Shown piece after piece: positions 33,609-45,043 of a DNA stretch of 64,000 nucleotides. This DNA comes from Trogon surrucura (lineage: Eukaryota > Chordata > Aves > Trogoniformes > Trogonidae). A program made the translations under genes and the position numbers. The notes beneath the pieces were generated by a model that saw only the letters and a list, made by a program, of their open reading frames with translations, ran no database searches and was not told the DNA's origin. The stretch spans positions 30,405,099 to 30,469,098 of the forward strand of contig CM036658.1 in NCBI GenBank assembly GCA_020746105.1, in the 5' to 3' direction. The first letter of the stretch is position 1; the number at the start of each line of letters is the position of its first letter.

Positions 33609-36600
33609 ATGTATTAAGAACATTACTCATGGTATAATACACAATAAGATGTATGATTGCTTTGTAACCTCTCAGTTTAGTGTTTTTATCTGATTAACTG
33701 TATAACTAAATGCAGCCTGCATATTGGTATAAGTTTCCATCCAAATGATTATATGTACTACTCCTACCAAAAAATCCCAACAAAAAAAACAAAAAACCAA
33801 AAACCAGTTATAATGAAAAAACCAAAACTATATTTGACTTTATTAATATTCAGACTTTCCTGCACACTGGTTTGTATGTATGGAAAGTCTTTTGAGAAAG
33901 CAGAATTTGTTGCTTCATTCCCACAAATTCATTCTGGAAAGAGTTTTAAGAGTTATCTAAGATAGACTTAATCCAAAACTTGTTAGAGAGTGTGTGGAAC
34001 TGAAATAAAACAAACAAGACATCTCAGAGTTCTTAGAATAATCATATAAGATTATTCTGAAGCTTGATAATGGAAAATCAATGAAGTCACACTAGAAAAT
34101 TATGACCCATAAGATACTAGGATTTTCTAACACTCATATTATCTGAAAGTCTATCAGCACTTTGACCCACTAAGGAAAGTATAAAATCATATTAATTATG
34201 CTGAATTTTTAAGGAACAGAGCCTTATCAACCATGGAAAAGCTGTGCAAAAGATTTTTCTAGGAAAGTCCTTATGCCCTACAGTTAGTGTCTTTTTCACT
34301 GTTTTAACTGTTAAAGAAAAATATTCTGAAGTGTTTGAGAATTTTCCATTTCACTACTGAACTGTAAAACAAATAAATTAAAAATCCTGTTATAAAAAAA
34401 ACAGCTACTCATTAAATATGTATTACCTATTCATTAAAAACATGGACCACATAATTTAGGTACATGATCCTGTCACTTTTCTGAGGCAGTCTTCGTCTTT
34501 ATTTAGATATAAGTTGTCATATTTAGTATAAACATGAACGTTTTCTACAAACTGAGATTTTTGCATTCAATCCCTATAAAAAAATATTTACATCCTTTTT
34601 TTCCTCTTGCTTCCATCATGCTTCTCCTTCCTAAGTGTCTTTAACATTTTCATTGTCTAATCTCCAAGCAGTGACATACATGATGACAAACTACTTTACA
34701 GTTGCTAGAGCATTCTTCCCAGTAGATAATGCAAATCTTTTAGTTTAAAACTGCCAAGTCTTTATATTTAACTAACACCACATGTAACCATTGTGTTCTA
34801 CCCAGACACTGGGAAAAACACATCACAAGTTATGGAATATGCATATGTTCATATATCTCATGTTCAATACCAGCTCTGACCTCTATCTCTGGTTGGAGAC
34901 ACTGTAATCTCCATTGATGACCGAAGAGCTCTCATTTATACATATCTAATTCTTCTTCCTGTGGCTCTTAACCCCACAAATTCCGCTTTCAAACACAATA
35001 GATTCGAGTCTAAAAATTAGTCGAAATTGCCAGAGATTTTTAAATAGTGCCTTTTGAGTCATAACAAGTCAATTATTTGTGATATTATGAACAAGATAAG
35101 AAAAAAAAAAAAAAAAAAACTGGCACAAGCTAGTATGTATCTCCTAGAAATAAATGCTTCTTGAGAGCTTCAGTGCTCAGGTATTTCATAGAATATACTA
35201 TGCTCCTCAAACTGGGCTGAGCACATGCAGTTTTACGCTTCTTGGGTTTCCACAACCTGATGCCCACAACAGACTGCCAAGTTTGCACTTAAAGATGTTC
35301 GGGAAAAGAGCCAGTCAAGTATCACTTTATAAAACTACCTCTTCAACTCAGGTCACAGTGAAAAAACTTGGGAACAGCTCTACCTCAGCTCATATAGTCT
35401 CTACTTCCCATCTGAATCTCAGGTGTAGACATCATTCTCATTCTCCTGTTTCACCTGCCAGAACCTTTGTTTATATTTTCTCAAGCCCACTTCTGATCTA
35501 ATTCCAGCTCCGTGAATGTAGTGAAGCATTACCAAGGTGGACGTAGTTTACAGACCACTGTAATATCCGTACAGGAACAACCCAAAGACACACCTCAATT
35601 GCGAACAAGCCTCCTTTTCAATGTTATCAGAAGAAAGAAGATGGAGGGCAGTAGAGGAAAACTCAAATATGTATTGTTTAGTTTGGATGGGTAAACTTTG
35701 CTCATCACCAGGAGGGATGCCTGGCAATCCTGAATATTTTTGCAGAATGGAAACAGGAAGGAATTTCCTCACGTATCTTGACTATCGATTACACATCGCT
35801 ATATCAGATCCTGGCTAGCACATCAAGTACAATCCATCCTGCTTTGTAGTACAGTTTTCTGTAAGACCTGACCATCTGTAGTGTCGTGTGCCTATGAGAC
35901 AGCAGGAAGCAGACTCTGAAATGTCCCCAAAGTACAGTGAATCAGGCCATTTTGCACAGGACCAATGTGGTATCTTGTCCCCATGCCATGCAATTCCTGG
36001 CGCTCTGCTGAGCACCAATTAGTGTCAGCTTGCTGATGTGCAGGACCACATGTTGCAGTGTCTCATCAGTGGGTGCTCGGAGCCAGGAGTCACTGGATTT
36101 GTGCGGTTAAAATAATTGCCCATGCAGTAATAACGCATGTAGCGGGTTGTTTGTTGTTTCTTTTTTTCCCCATTCATTCATGGGAGTGAAAACCTTTGAA
36201 CTGGCTTTGACCATAACTATTGTGATGTTAAAAATTTAATTATTTCTGTTGTGCAGATAAATAACATCTTTTTAAGCAGAATGACTGCAGATGACGGATA
36301 ATAGCTTGTAGGATTCATAAGCATTCAGATAGCCCATTTAAAATTCCATTGTACTAAATGACTCACATGACAATACAAATTGCTTCTGACTGCAAACTAA
36401 ATTACCATATGTCTTCTGAATTGATTCATGAATCCTTTTTTCTTATAATATCACATTGGCTCTACTTATTCTAATAAGATTAGATTTCAGACATTTCTAG
36501 CATTCTTTTAACTCTACCCTTGAAAAATTGACTTTAAAACCACTGGCTGGAATATAATTCATAAATTTCTGTTTTGGAAAAGAAAAAATTAACCAACATT

Positions 36601-37481
36601 AAAAAAGGAACATAATCAATAAACTTTTTTAAAATCTGCTTTTCTGTTCCAATTCTTGCTATTCATGTACAACAATTTTAATATAGTCAAGTATTAAAAA
36701 GCATAAAATCATGACTGGGATTCTGGGGATGGAGTTCTGTATGAAAAGATTTCACAAGACGTAAACTATTCTGTGAAAAATTTAAAAATTTTTAATGCAG
36801 GGAGGTGATAAACTCATTCTTAATATAATGACTACAATTTATAGTGCTTGAAGCAGTTTGATGCTGTAATCACTCTACACTTGTTACTTGTATTTGAAAG
36901 GGCTGCAGAATAGGGATTATGGGAGTATGCTTAGTCTGTTACCTTGAGGACAGTACAATATTTTACTTGAAGGAGAACTGAATTAATTTCATGTTGGATA
37001 AGAAAACAAAATAGTGTAAAATTTTATTAAAGTTTAATTGGAAGGAGTTGTTATAGATATGTAGTGATCTTTAATTAATTTCCACACAGCAGTAATGAAA
37101 ATCCAAAAAGAAAAAAAGAAGACTTTTTACCTTTCTGATACCATATCATTATAAAGCAAATGATGAATTTGCAAAGTCACAGACTTGGAATCCTTGCTTT
37201 TCCTTAATTTTCCTCCTAAGTGCATCTGTACCCCAAATTTTTGTCATGAAAAGACACGGAAAACACTAGAAAGAAAATATAAAATTTGTGTATTTTCTCA
37301 ATTAATAGCAAAGACTATGGTTTGTGTAAAACTTTATAGATGAGAGGCACTTCATTATACAGCTGAGCTGCACCCATGCTCTTCAGTCAACATACATTTC
37401 CTGTACTTGTGTTGGCTCAATAAAATTAGATATAGGCAGATAATCCTATGATACTAACTCATACAGTAGATAACTTCTTAT
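33609..37481. other. unique sequence, poly(A) run, one unexplained less AT-rich stretch
   Basis: An A-rich low-complexity patch lies at 33770-33815 and an uninterrupted A run of about 19 near 35101-35119. From 35150 to 36160 the composition is more balanced. It contains a 115-codon plus frame (35154-35501) and several short frames, none with a motif I recognise. The rest is AT-rich without features. Confidence 0.45.
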
Positions 37482-37665
37482 ACAGAGCACTAGAACAGGC
37501 TGCCCAGAGAGGCTGTGGAATCTCAGTCTCTGGAGACATTAAAAATCCATCTGGACAGTCCTTGTGTGATCTACTTTAGGGGATCCTGCTTTCGCAGGGG
37601 GATTGAACAGATGATATTCAGAGTTCCCTTCCAAACCCTATCATTCCACAATTCTGAGATTTTGT
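37482..37665 (+). mobile_element. CR1: CR1 LINE, 3' end fragment
   Basis: The stretch reads AGAGCACTAGAACAGGCTGC, GTGGAATCTCAGTCTCTGGAG and GGGGGATTGAACAGATGAT, then a decayed tail ending near 37664. It corresponds to the last 30 codons of ORF2 plus the 3' UTR. Diverged tail repeats suggest an older insertion. Confidence 0.85.
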
Positions 37666-37949
37666 AGGAAATAGCAGTGTAGAATACAGGTGAGTTTCCA
37701 ATTTGGATGTACTATGGAGGTCTTTCAGCGGGAAAGTGAAGAGCTCAGGAAGAAGATGTGAGGAACTTCATTTCCAGGTACAATGAGGAACTTCTAAGTG
37801 CATTGTAAAAATGTGTGCTACTGTTCACACAGGTAAAGCTGATGGTCTTTTGTGGGGAATCAAGCTTCTACACACAAAGATTATTTAAAGATCTTCATCT
37901 CTAATTCTGTGAAATAGTCCGTGAAAAGGTTGAAATCAGAACTTAACAG

Positions 37950-38525
37950 TTCTGATGTCTATTAAGCAGGTATTCTTTATTGCAGCACAGGGCACGCCCA
38001 GGATAGCTCCACCTAGTGTGTGTCCCGTGAAGGACTAAACGTATAGCTTATATACATTGTAAATACACATATTCATGAAATTTTCGAGAACTCATTGACA
38101 TATGTTGCCGCCCACTCCTGCATGTGCAATACAGTCTTTCGGTGGTCATCAGGGATCTCTGCTAGTTGTTTTACTTCATCATGATAATCTTCTTCGGAGT
38201 GTGTTTTTGATGGGCTCCATTCAATTAAGTCCTTGTCTTTGTTAAGAGACCCCAAGGCTGGCCTAGTCTTGTTCTGCATATCTTAATGGCATTTGGGTGT
38301 CCTTGGGCATTCTGTCTTTGAAGATAAGAACATCCTGTCCTTAGGGATAAGCTCCCCTTGTAGAATACCTGTGTCTCACACCTCTGTTCTCCCACTGATT
38401 CTGCTTGCTCAAGCATATTAAGTCTCCTACATACCAGTTAAAATTATAGTTCTGGCTATAACTATGGCTCCAGCTAAAACCACGGCTTCGGTATTCACAC
38501 AAAATGTTTGTATTCTATATTAACA
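37950..38525 (-). mobile_element. LTR fossil, possibly ERVK-like
   Basis: The plus-strand reading TCTATTAAGCAGGTATTCTTTATTGCAGC is the reverse of an LTR polyadenylation region (AATAAAGAATACC). CCACGGCTTCGGTATTCACACA near 38480-38501 is a likely reverse of the LTR start. The boundaries are approximate and I saw no clear target duplication. The family guess rests only on the polyadenylation block. Confidence 0.5.
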
Positions 38526-39491
38526 TCACAGGCTAGACCTTTCCAGAGTGTGCAGGCAAAACAATGAACTCAACATTTGCTCTACGGAATTTGGAAGACT
38601 GTGAGGAGTTGAAAATGAAACAAACGAAAATACCTAAGAATCTAAGCCTCTATTTTTTTTACTTTAGCTCCTAAAGTTAGGTTCAGTTACATTTTGGGAG
38701 TTATTAAAACTAACAGAGAGCAATAATACAAGATACTTTCTAATCAAACTGACATAATAAATCAGGATGGCTGTCACTTGTATATTATTGTAATTGTCAT
38801 ATCAAGAATTGCTGATTTCATTTTTGTAGACCTTAATGGTTAAAATGCATGTTTTTAAGATAAAAATATTACATTCTAATCTGAGTAATTTTCCAATTTT
38901 TTTGTTAGTGGAAAAGAATAGTTTTTTACAAAGATCCTTTGTTTAAAAGCATGTGGTGTCATTTTTGTACATAAAAGGTATATTGCTGACAGTAACATCA
39001 TTTTAATAACATATTGTCTCTGTTGCTAAATTAACAATACACCATTTGGGGTTTTTTTTTAGATTGCAAAACCTGGCACAGTGTATAGTGTAATAAATTA
39101 CATGCTGACAGCTTCAGAGGACTTGAAAGAAAAGAAAGACTTTTCTTATAGTGCGACCATTGATGTCGTCAGGAGCAGTGGAATTTGCAAGCAGCCTTTA
39201 TTCCAGCCTGTAGCTTTAAAATACAGCAGATAATCCTCTTCTCTCCTCTTCTGTGCTTCCATATAATCATATATTTAATATGTGTATTTCAGTGACATAT
39301 TTTCGCAGTAACGATATGAAAATTGGAATACCTTTTCATGCTCAGTTCTGCAGGCCAAATGAGTGAATGGAGAGTGGTAACATATTTAGTGACTGTTCAT
39401 TACACTGTGAAAAAAAATTTAGGAGAGATTACATTAGGGTACAGGCAAAAGAAGAAGTTATTACACAGTTGGATGGAGTAAGAGTTTATTA
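38526..39491. other. unique AT-rich sequence, nothing recognised
   Basis: No repeat family, exon or RNA gene was recognised. Confidence 0.5.
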
Positions 39492-39496
39492 AATAT

Positions 39497-41410
39497 TGTC
39501 CTGGTTTCACTGGTACAGAATCATAGAACAAATTTTCTGACCAGGAAAGCTACATTTCTTAGAAGACTGTGATGTCTATTGTGAGAGCAATGTTTATAAC
39601 ACACTTTTTATTTCATTCATGACCAGCAATGGTATGTGAGTCTCCATAGCGATCAAGGTCTTTAGCAGCTTAGAGCTAACCAGGTGATAAAGCCAGGACC
39701 AGTGAAAGACACAGCAGCTGACTCAAACTGGCCAACAGAAACATTCCATACTGTAAATATCACACTCACTATTAATTTTTAAGGTTACTGGCAACAATCT
39801 TTTCTCCTGATGGCCACCATTTGAGAGGGTCTATCCTGCCATTCTGTACTGGAGTCTGTCATGTCTGGAATAATGCAACCTCTGGGCTTACTCCAGGATG
39901 TGATTCATTACAAAATAAGGGGTGCGAACACACTGAAAACTGAAAATTTTTTATTAAGCAACAAGAAACAATGAACAGCAGGACTGCAAATACTTCTTTG
40001 GTATCAGTGATAAGTAAAATGTTAAAGAGAAAAGGGAAAAGAAAAGGGAAAACAAGAGAAGAAAGGAAATAGGAAAATCACTACCCTGGACTTCGGCGAT
40101 GTCCAGTGGCAATTTCAAACCCAGGATATTGCAGCATGTCGTGAAGGCCTCCACAAAAACAGACAGGGCAACTACTAAAAATCAAAATTTACTCCAACCC
40201 AAAAACCACCACACAGTCTGAAAGACAAGTTATACTACAGATTAGGATGCAAGTTGGGAATTGTCACTAAGCATCTGAATTTAGGAACTCATGACTATTC
40301 CTTTAGAAATATGACCAACAATGTACACACACTCAGTCAGGAAAGAGGGGGAAACCCCTCCCTCAAGGGTAATCAGAAGATGAATCACTCCCCCACAGCA
40401 TGGGGTAAGGGTTCTCTCAAGGATGTACCCAGAAGTATCGCACACTCTGGGTGGGTGGTAGGCACTCTCAATCCCAGAAAATTTCCTTGGGCAGCATCTC
40501 AATCCAAGGGGAGAGTCCCCAGCTGCAGACCTGCTCCTCCAAGGAGGACCAACTCAAATTGGCTCCCCAGCCATTTATGTCTGAGTTGAGTCTGGCCTGT
40601 GGTCAATTTTAAACTAGCTCATGAGCCAGTGTACAAAAAGACAAGGTAAACAAAGTCACCAAGTCCTCACTGGTCCTCCCTGACAGGTCCTCAGGGAGGC
40701 CTGTTATCAGATTTGTGGGAAGGCTGGTTGTCGGGAACGATGCAATTGCCACAGAGCATGCCACCTGGACCCTCTAATTTGTCCTTTTATACATTCAAGT
40801 CCCCACCACACTGTTCTGTGTTTCCTCCCCTTGTAGGAAATTACCAAGCATGCTCCCTTTTCCCTTAGAAACTGCCTAGAAATGGGTCTGGGGTATGGCG
40901 GGGGCCTCTGAGGAGGTTACCACTCCCTCTGCAGTTATGACTCTTGTTTGACCTCTTTGTTTTTGCAGCCAGTTTCAAGTCCTGCCTGCCTCCATAGCCC
41001 CTACCAGGACACTGAGTGGGTAGTTGGCTCAAAAAAGTGCTCAGTCACCTCCACAAGGCAACTTCAGTTCTGCTTCTGCTGAAAGTTTTGAGCCATCAGT
41101 TTACCAGTCTCCCTTCACAGAGACCTGCTCTCCTGTTCGCTGAGACCATTGCACTTTCTCTGGAGCTGTGGTGCTTGTGGTGCCAAATATCCAGCATTCA
41201 CTACTGGGAGAACACGGCTCATCACCTCCATGTGGGCTGAGAATAACTTTCCATGATTTATATTAGTATTAGTATTTATATTATGGGTTTTAATTATTAT
41301 TTTAGTGAATTTATTTCATTTCCAAGTATAGGTCTCGTTTCCTTGCCCCGAACCCCTTTCTGTGTGTGCATGTGCAACTGAGAGGCAGAACAACTGGCTA
41401 AACAAAGACA
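39497..41410 (+). mobile_element. ERVL-type LTR fossil, split by another LTR
   Basis: It begins TGTCCTGGTTTCACTGG. The order TTCTTAGAAGACTGTGATGT, GCCAGGACCAGTGAAAG, CTGACTCAAACTGGCC and TCCAGGATGTGATTCATTA runs to about 39911. The same LTR resumes at 41012 with CTGAGTGGGTAGTTGGCTC and continues through AGACCTGCTCTCCTGTTCGC to GGCTAAACAAAGACA at 41410. The two parts are colinear pieces of one LTR. The flanking pentamers (AATAT and GATAC) match only partly, so the target duplication is not secure. Confidence 0.8.
39912..41011 (-). mobile_element. LTR fossil inserted in the previous LTR
   Basis: The fossil is about 1.1 kb. On its own strand it begins TGTCCTGGTAGGGGC (plus-strand end 41011). 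It carries a TATA-like box near 40785-40793 (CTTTTATAC in reverse) and a polyadenylation signal near 39945-39955 (TTTATTAAG in reverse). It shares layout with the LTRs at 15273 and 45044: a purine-rich tract next to the polyadenylation region, then CTGGACTTCGGCGATG-like sequence. No coding remains. Confidence 0.65.
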
Positions 41411-41733
41411 GATACCAAAGCTTTCATAGCAGCCACCTATTCATATACCATATTCAATTACAAATGCAGATGGCCCATCCCTCTGCACTAAAAAAGCCTG
41501 AGCAATTGGCCTCACATTTGGAGGAAATACAAACAGATGTCCATCATGGAATTGTTAACTGATAAAGGTTTGCTTTTCTGTCCATACTTTGGACTTTGTA
41601 CAACAATTTTCAGGGTTTTTTTTTCTAACTTCAGAGAGAAAGAATCATAGAATCATAGAATCATAAAATGTTAGGGATTGGAAGGGACCTGGAAAGATCA
41701 TCAAGTCCAATCCCCCTGCCAGAGCAGGAATGC

Positions 41734-44475
41734 CTAGATTATGCTACACAGGAACGTGTCCAGGCAGGTCTTGAATGTCTCCAGAGAAGGAGACTCCACA
41801 ACCTCTCTGGGCAGCCTGTGCCAGTGTTCCGTCACCCTCACTGAGAAGAAGTTTCTTCTCGAGTTTAAGCGGAACCTCTTATGTTCCAGTTTCAGCCCAT
41901 TACCCCTCGTCCTATCATTGGTTGTCACCGAGAAGAGCCTGGCTCCATCCTCGTGACACTCACCCTTGATATATTTGTAAACATTAATGAGGTCACCCCT
42001 CAGTCTCCTCTTCTCCAAACTAAAGAGCCCCAGCTCCCTCAGTCTTTTCTCATAAGGGAGATGCTCCACTCCCTTCATCATCCTAGTTGCCCTGTGCTGG
42101 ACTCTCTCCAGCAGTTCCCTGTCTTTCTTGAACTGAGGAGCCCAGAACTGGACACAGTATTCCAGATGGGGTCTCACCAGGGCAGAGTAGAGGGCAAGGA
42201 GAACCTCTCTCGACCTACTAACCACCCCCCTTCTAATACACCCCAGGATGCTATTGGCCTTCCTGGCCACAAGGGCACAGCGCTGGCTCATGGTCATCCT
42301 GCTGTCCACCAAGACTCCCAGGTCCCTTTCCCCTACACTACTCTCTAATAAGTCATTCCCCAACTTATACTGGAACCTGGGGTTGTTCGTACCCAGATGC
42401 AAGACTCTACACTTACCCTTGTTATATTTCATTAAATTTTTCCCCGCCCAACCCTCCAGCCTGTCCAGGTCTCGCTGAATGGCAGCACAGACTTCTGGTG
42501 TGTCAGCCACTCCTCCCAGCTTGGTGCCATCAGCAAACTTGCTGATAGTACTCTCTAGTCCCTCATCCAAGTCATCGATGAATATATTGAATAATACTGG
42601 TCCCAGTACCGACCCTTGAGGGACTCCACTGGATACAGGCCTCCAACCAGACTCCGCCCCATTGACCACAACTCTTTGGCTTCTTCCCCTCAGCCAGTTC
42701 ACAGTCCACCTCACTACCCGAGAGTCTAGACCACACTTCCTCAGTTTAGCAGCAAGGATGCTGTGGGAGACTGTGTCAAATGCTTTACTGAAGTCAAGGT
42801 AGACCACATCCACCGCTCTGCCATCATCTATCCACCTTGTTATATCCTCATAAAAGTCTATGAGGTTAGTCAAGCACGACTTCCCTTTGGTGAAGCCATG
42901 TTGACTGTCTCTAATGACCCTCTTATCCCTGATATGCCTTGAGATGGCACCAAGGATAAGTCGTTCCATCACTTTCCCAGGGATGGAGGTGAGGTTCACC
43001 GGTCTATAGTTACCCGGGTCCTCCTTCTTGCCCTTTTTGAAGACTGGAGTGACATTTGCTTCCCTCCAGTCCTCAGGCACCTCTCCCGTCTCCCAAGACT
43101 TGGCAAAGATGATGGAGAGTGGTCTAGCAATGACATCAGCCAGCTCCCTCAGCACCCGTGGATGCATCCCGTCTGGACCCATGGGTTTATGGATGTCCAG
43201 ATTGCTTAATTGGTCCCTAACCCAGTCCTCATCGACTAAAGCAAACTCCTCCACTGCCCTGACTTCCTCTGGGGTCTCAGGGGAACGGGGCTCCTCAGGA
43301 CAGCCTCCGGCAGAGTAGACAGAGACAAAGAAGGCATTCAGTAACTCTGCCTTCTCTGTATCTTCTGTCACCAAGGCACCCACCTGACTCATCAGTGGGC
43401 CTACATTGCCTCTGGTGTTAGTTTTATCTGCCACGTATTTGAAAAAGCTCTTCCTGTTGTCCTTGACCCCTCTCGCCAGGTTCAATTCTAGGGAGGCCTT
43501 TGCTTTCCTAGTTGCCTCCCTACATCCTCGGACAACAACCTTATATTCTTCCCAAGTGGCCAGCCCTGCCTTCCAAGATCTGTAAATTCTCCTCTTGCCC
43601 TTGAGCTTACCCAGCAGATCCCTGTTTAGCCACGCAGGTCTCCTGGCTCCCTTCCTTGACTTCCTACGTGTCGGGATGCTCTGATCTTGAGCACGGTAGA
43701 AGCAGTCCCTGAACACTAACCAACTATCTTGGGCCCCTTTACCTTCAAACTGCCTTGCCCATGGGATTTTCTCGAGTAATTGCTTGAAAAATCCAAAGTT
43801 TGCCTTGGCAAAGTCCAGGGTTGCAATTCTACTTGCTATTTTGTTTCTGCTACATGAGATCCTGAACTCCACCATTTCATGGTCACTGCAGCCAAGGTAG
43901 CCCTCAACCTTTACTGCTTCAACCAGATCCTCCTTGTTAGCGAGGATGAGGTCCAGCAGTGCTCCTCTCCTAGTCGGCTCCTCCACCATTGGCATCAGAA
44001 AATTATCATCGATGTGCTGGAGGAACCTCCTGGACTGTGGCTGGCTGGCTGAGTTGTCCTTCCAGCAAATACCAGGGAAGTTAAAATCCCCCACGACAAC
44101 CAGGGCCTGTGATTGTGAGACCGCTCTCAGCTGCCTGTAGAAGGCCTCATCAACTTCCTCACCCTGATCTGGTGGCCTGTAATAGACACCCACAACAGTA
44201 TCTCTCCTGCCAGCCTGCCCCTTAATTCTAACCCATACACTCTCAACTTGCTCCTCCTCCATGCCTGGATGGTATTCAAGACATTGTAGTTGCTCTTTCA
44301 CGTAAAGAGCGACTCCACCACCTCGCCTGGCTGGCCTGTCTTTCCTGAAAAGGACATAGCCACCCATGACCACATTCCAGTCATGTGAGCTGTCCCACCA
44401 TGTCTCTGTAATTGCCACCAGATCATAATCTCCTGCCCGAACCCAGGTTTCTAGCTCCTCCTGCTTATTCCCCAT
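41734..44475 (-). CDS. CR1 ORF2 protein: endonuclease plus reverse transcriptase, open but with altered RT catalytic motif
   Basis: The ORF is 913 residues, continuous. The APE-type endonuclease (1 to about 210) shows catalytic Glu in ITETWW (24), [21 protein letters not shown] (about 130) and SDHEMVEF (about 197). The block before Met1, which normally carries the first catalytic Asn, is preceded by a TGA, so the N terminus may be incomplete. The linker runs to about 420. RT has [45 protein letters not shown] (about 560) and [15 protein letters not shown]. The metal-binding motif reads FADG: Asp649 is kept, but residue 650, normally Asp, is Gly (codon GGC at 42526-42528). The C-terminal region ends DTFLCSII. 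In the family this protein nicks DNA and copies its RNA at the nick. The missing Asp should abolish or strongly reduce RT activity. Confidence 0.93.
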   Translation of the reverse strand: MGNKQEELETWVRAGDYDLVAITETWWDSSHDWNVVMGGYVLFRKDRPARRGGGVALYVKEQLQCLEYHPGMEEEQVESVWVRIKGQAGRRDTVVGVYYRPPDQGEEVDEAFYRQLRAVSQSQALVVVGDFNFPGICWKDNSASQPQSRRFLQHIDDNFLMPMVEEPTRRGALLDLILANKEDLVEAVKVEGYLGCSDHEMVEFRISCSRNKIASRIATLDFAKANFGFFKQLLEKIPWARQFEGKGAQDSWLVFRDCFYRAQDQSIPTRRKSRKGARRPAWLNRDLLGKLKGKRRIYRSWKAGLATWEEYKVVVRGCREATRKAKASLELNLARGVKDNRKSFFKYVADKTNTRGNVGPLMSQVGALVTEDTEKAELLNAFFVSVYSAGGCPEEPRSPETPEEVRAVEEFALVDEDWVRDQLSNLDIHKPMGPDGMHPRVLRELADVIARPLSIIFAKSWETGEVPEDWREANVTPVFKKGKKEDPGNYRPVNLTSIPGKVMERLILGAISRHIRDKRVIRDSQHGFTKGKSCLTNLIDFYEDITRWIDDGRAVDVVYLDFSKAFDTVSHSILAAKLRKCGLDSRVVRWTVNWLRGRSQRVVVNGAESGWRPVSSGVPQGSVLGPVLFNIFIDDLDEGLESTISKFADGTKLGGVADTPEVCAAIQRDLDRLEGWAGKNLMKYNKGKCRVLHLGTNNPRFQYKLGNDLLESSVGERDLGVLVDSRMTMSQRCALVARKANSILGCIRRGVVSRSREVLLALYSALVRPHLEYCVQFWAPQFKKDRELLERVQHRATRMMKGVEHLPYEKRLRELGLFSLEKRRLRGDLINVYKYIKGECHEDGARLFSVTTNDRTRGNGLKLEHKRFRLNSRRNFFSVRVTEHWHRLPREVVESPSLETFKTCLDTFLCSII

Positions 44476-44613
44476 GCTGCGTGTATAAGCATTTCAGGGA
44501 GCAAGCTGAGCACACTGATCTCACCCTAGGGGGATGGGAGGCCACCCGGTCCTCATAATTTCTAGAGCACTGCCCAGCTGCAATCCCAGCTATAACCCCA
44601 TCCCCCTTCATAT

Positions 44614-44943
44614 CTAGTTTAAAGAACGCTCTATGAGTCCCGCCAGCTCATGACCAAAGATCCTTTTTTCCCTTTGTGTCATTTGAACGCCATCTGGTTT
44701 CAGTAGACCAGGTGCCCTGTAGATCTCCCCATGGTTAAAAAATCCAAAGCTAGACCGCTGGCACCACCCCTTTAGCCAAGTATTAATCTGCTGCACTTTG
44801 TCAAACCTTCCACTATTTTTCCTCATAATTGAAGGAATAGAGGCAAACACAACCTGTGCGCCTGATCCTTCTTGCATCCGCCCCAGTGCCCTAAAGTCCC
44901 TTTTGATTGCTTCTGGCCGTCTCTCTAAGAAGACCACTTCTGT
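44614..44943 (-). pseudogene. CR1 ORF1 esterase (SGNH hydrolase) domain, C-terminal part
   Basis: The frame has about 108 codons, ending with a stop 138 bp before ORF2. Residues PEAIKRDFRALGRMQ, GAQVVFASIPSI, INTWLKGWCQRSSFGFFNHG, DGVQMTQREKRIFGHELAGL and ERSLN follow the order of the CR1 ORF1 esterase, which resembles lipolytic SGNH enzymes. The N-terminal part with the catalytic Ser is lost by truncation. In the last block the catalytic pair is normally Asp-x-x-His. Here the Asp is present (PDG) but the His position is Gln (codon CAA at 44683-44685). The esterase is thought to help CR1 retrotransposition, but its exact role is not settled. Confidence 0.8.
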
Positions 44944-45043
44944 CTCATTTCTGAATCAATTAAAGGTACTTTTTTTCAAGAAAAATTACTACTTCTCCCT
45001 ATGTGTTTTTGCTGTGTTCTTCTCCTTTTCTTTTAGCTGTTCT

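Larger units (their letters stand above)
41643..44946 (-). mobile_element. CR1: Young, nearly full-length CR1 LINE, 5'-truncated inside ORF1
   Basis: Tail repeats lie at 41643-41667, with a 3' UTR of about 65 bp, an open 913-codon ORF2, a spacer of about 138 bp and the C-terminal part of ORF1 (esterase). At about 3.3 kb it lacks only the 5' UTR and the N-terminal part of ORF1. CR1 elements insert by target-primed reverse transcription and are usually 5'-truncated, so a copy of this length with an open ORF2 is unusual and suggests a recent insertion. It belongs to the same young group as the pieces at 3141, 28293 and 58495. The flanks are an ERVL-type LTR on the left and a solo LTR on the right. 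No clean target duplication was found. Confidence 0.96.

Noticed and set aside
35101-35119. Long A run considered as the tail of a SINE or processed retrocopy
   Set aside because: No SINE body or gene-like sequence precedes it on the plus strand. It is better treated as simple sequence.
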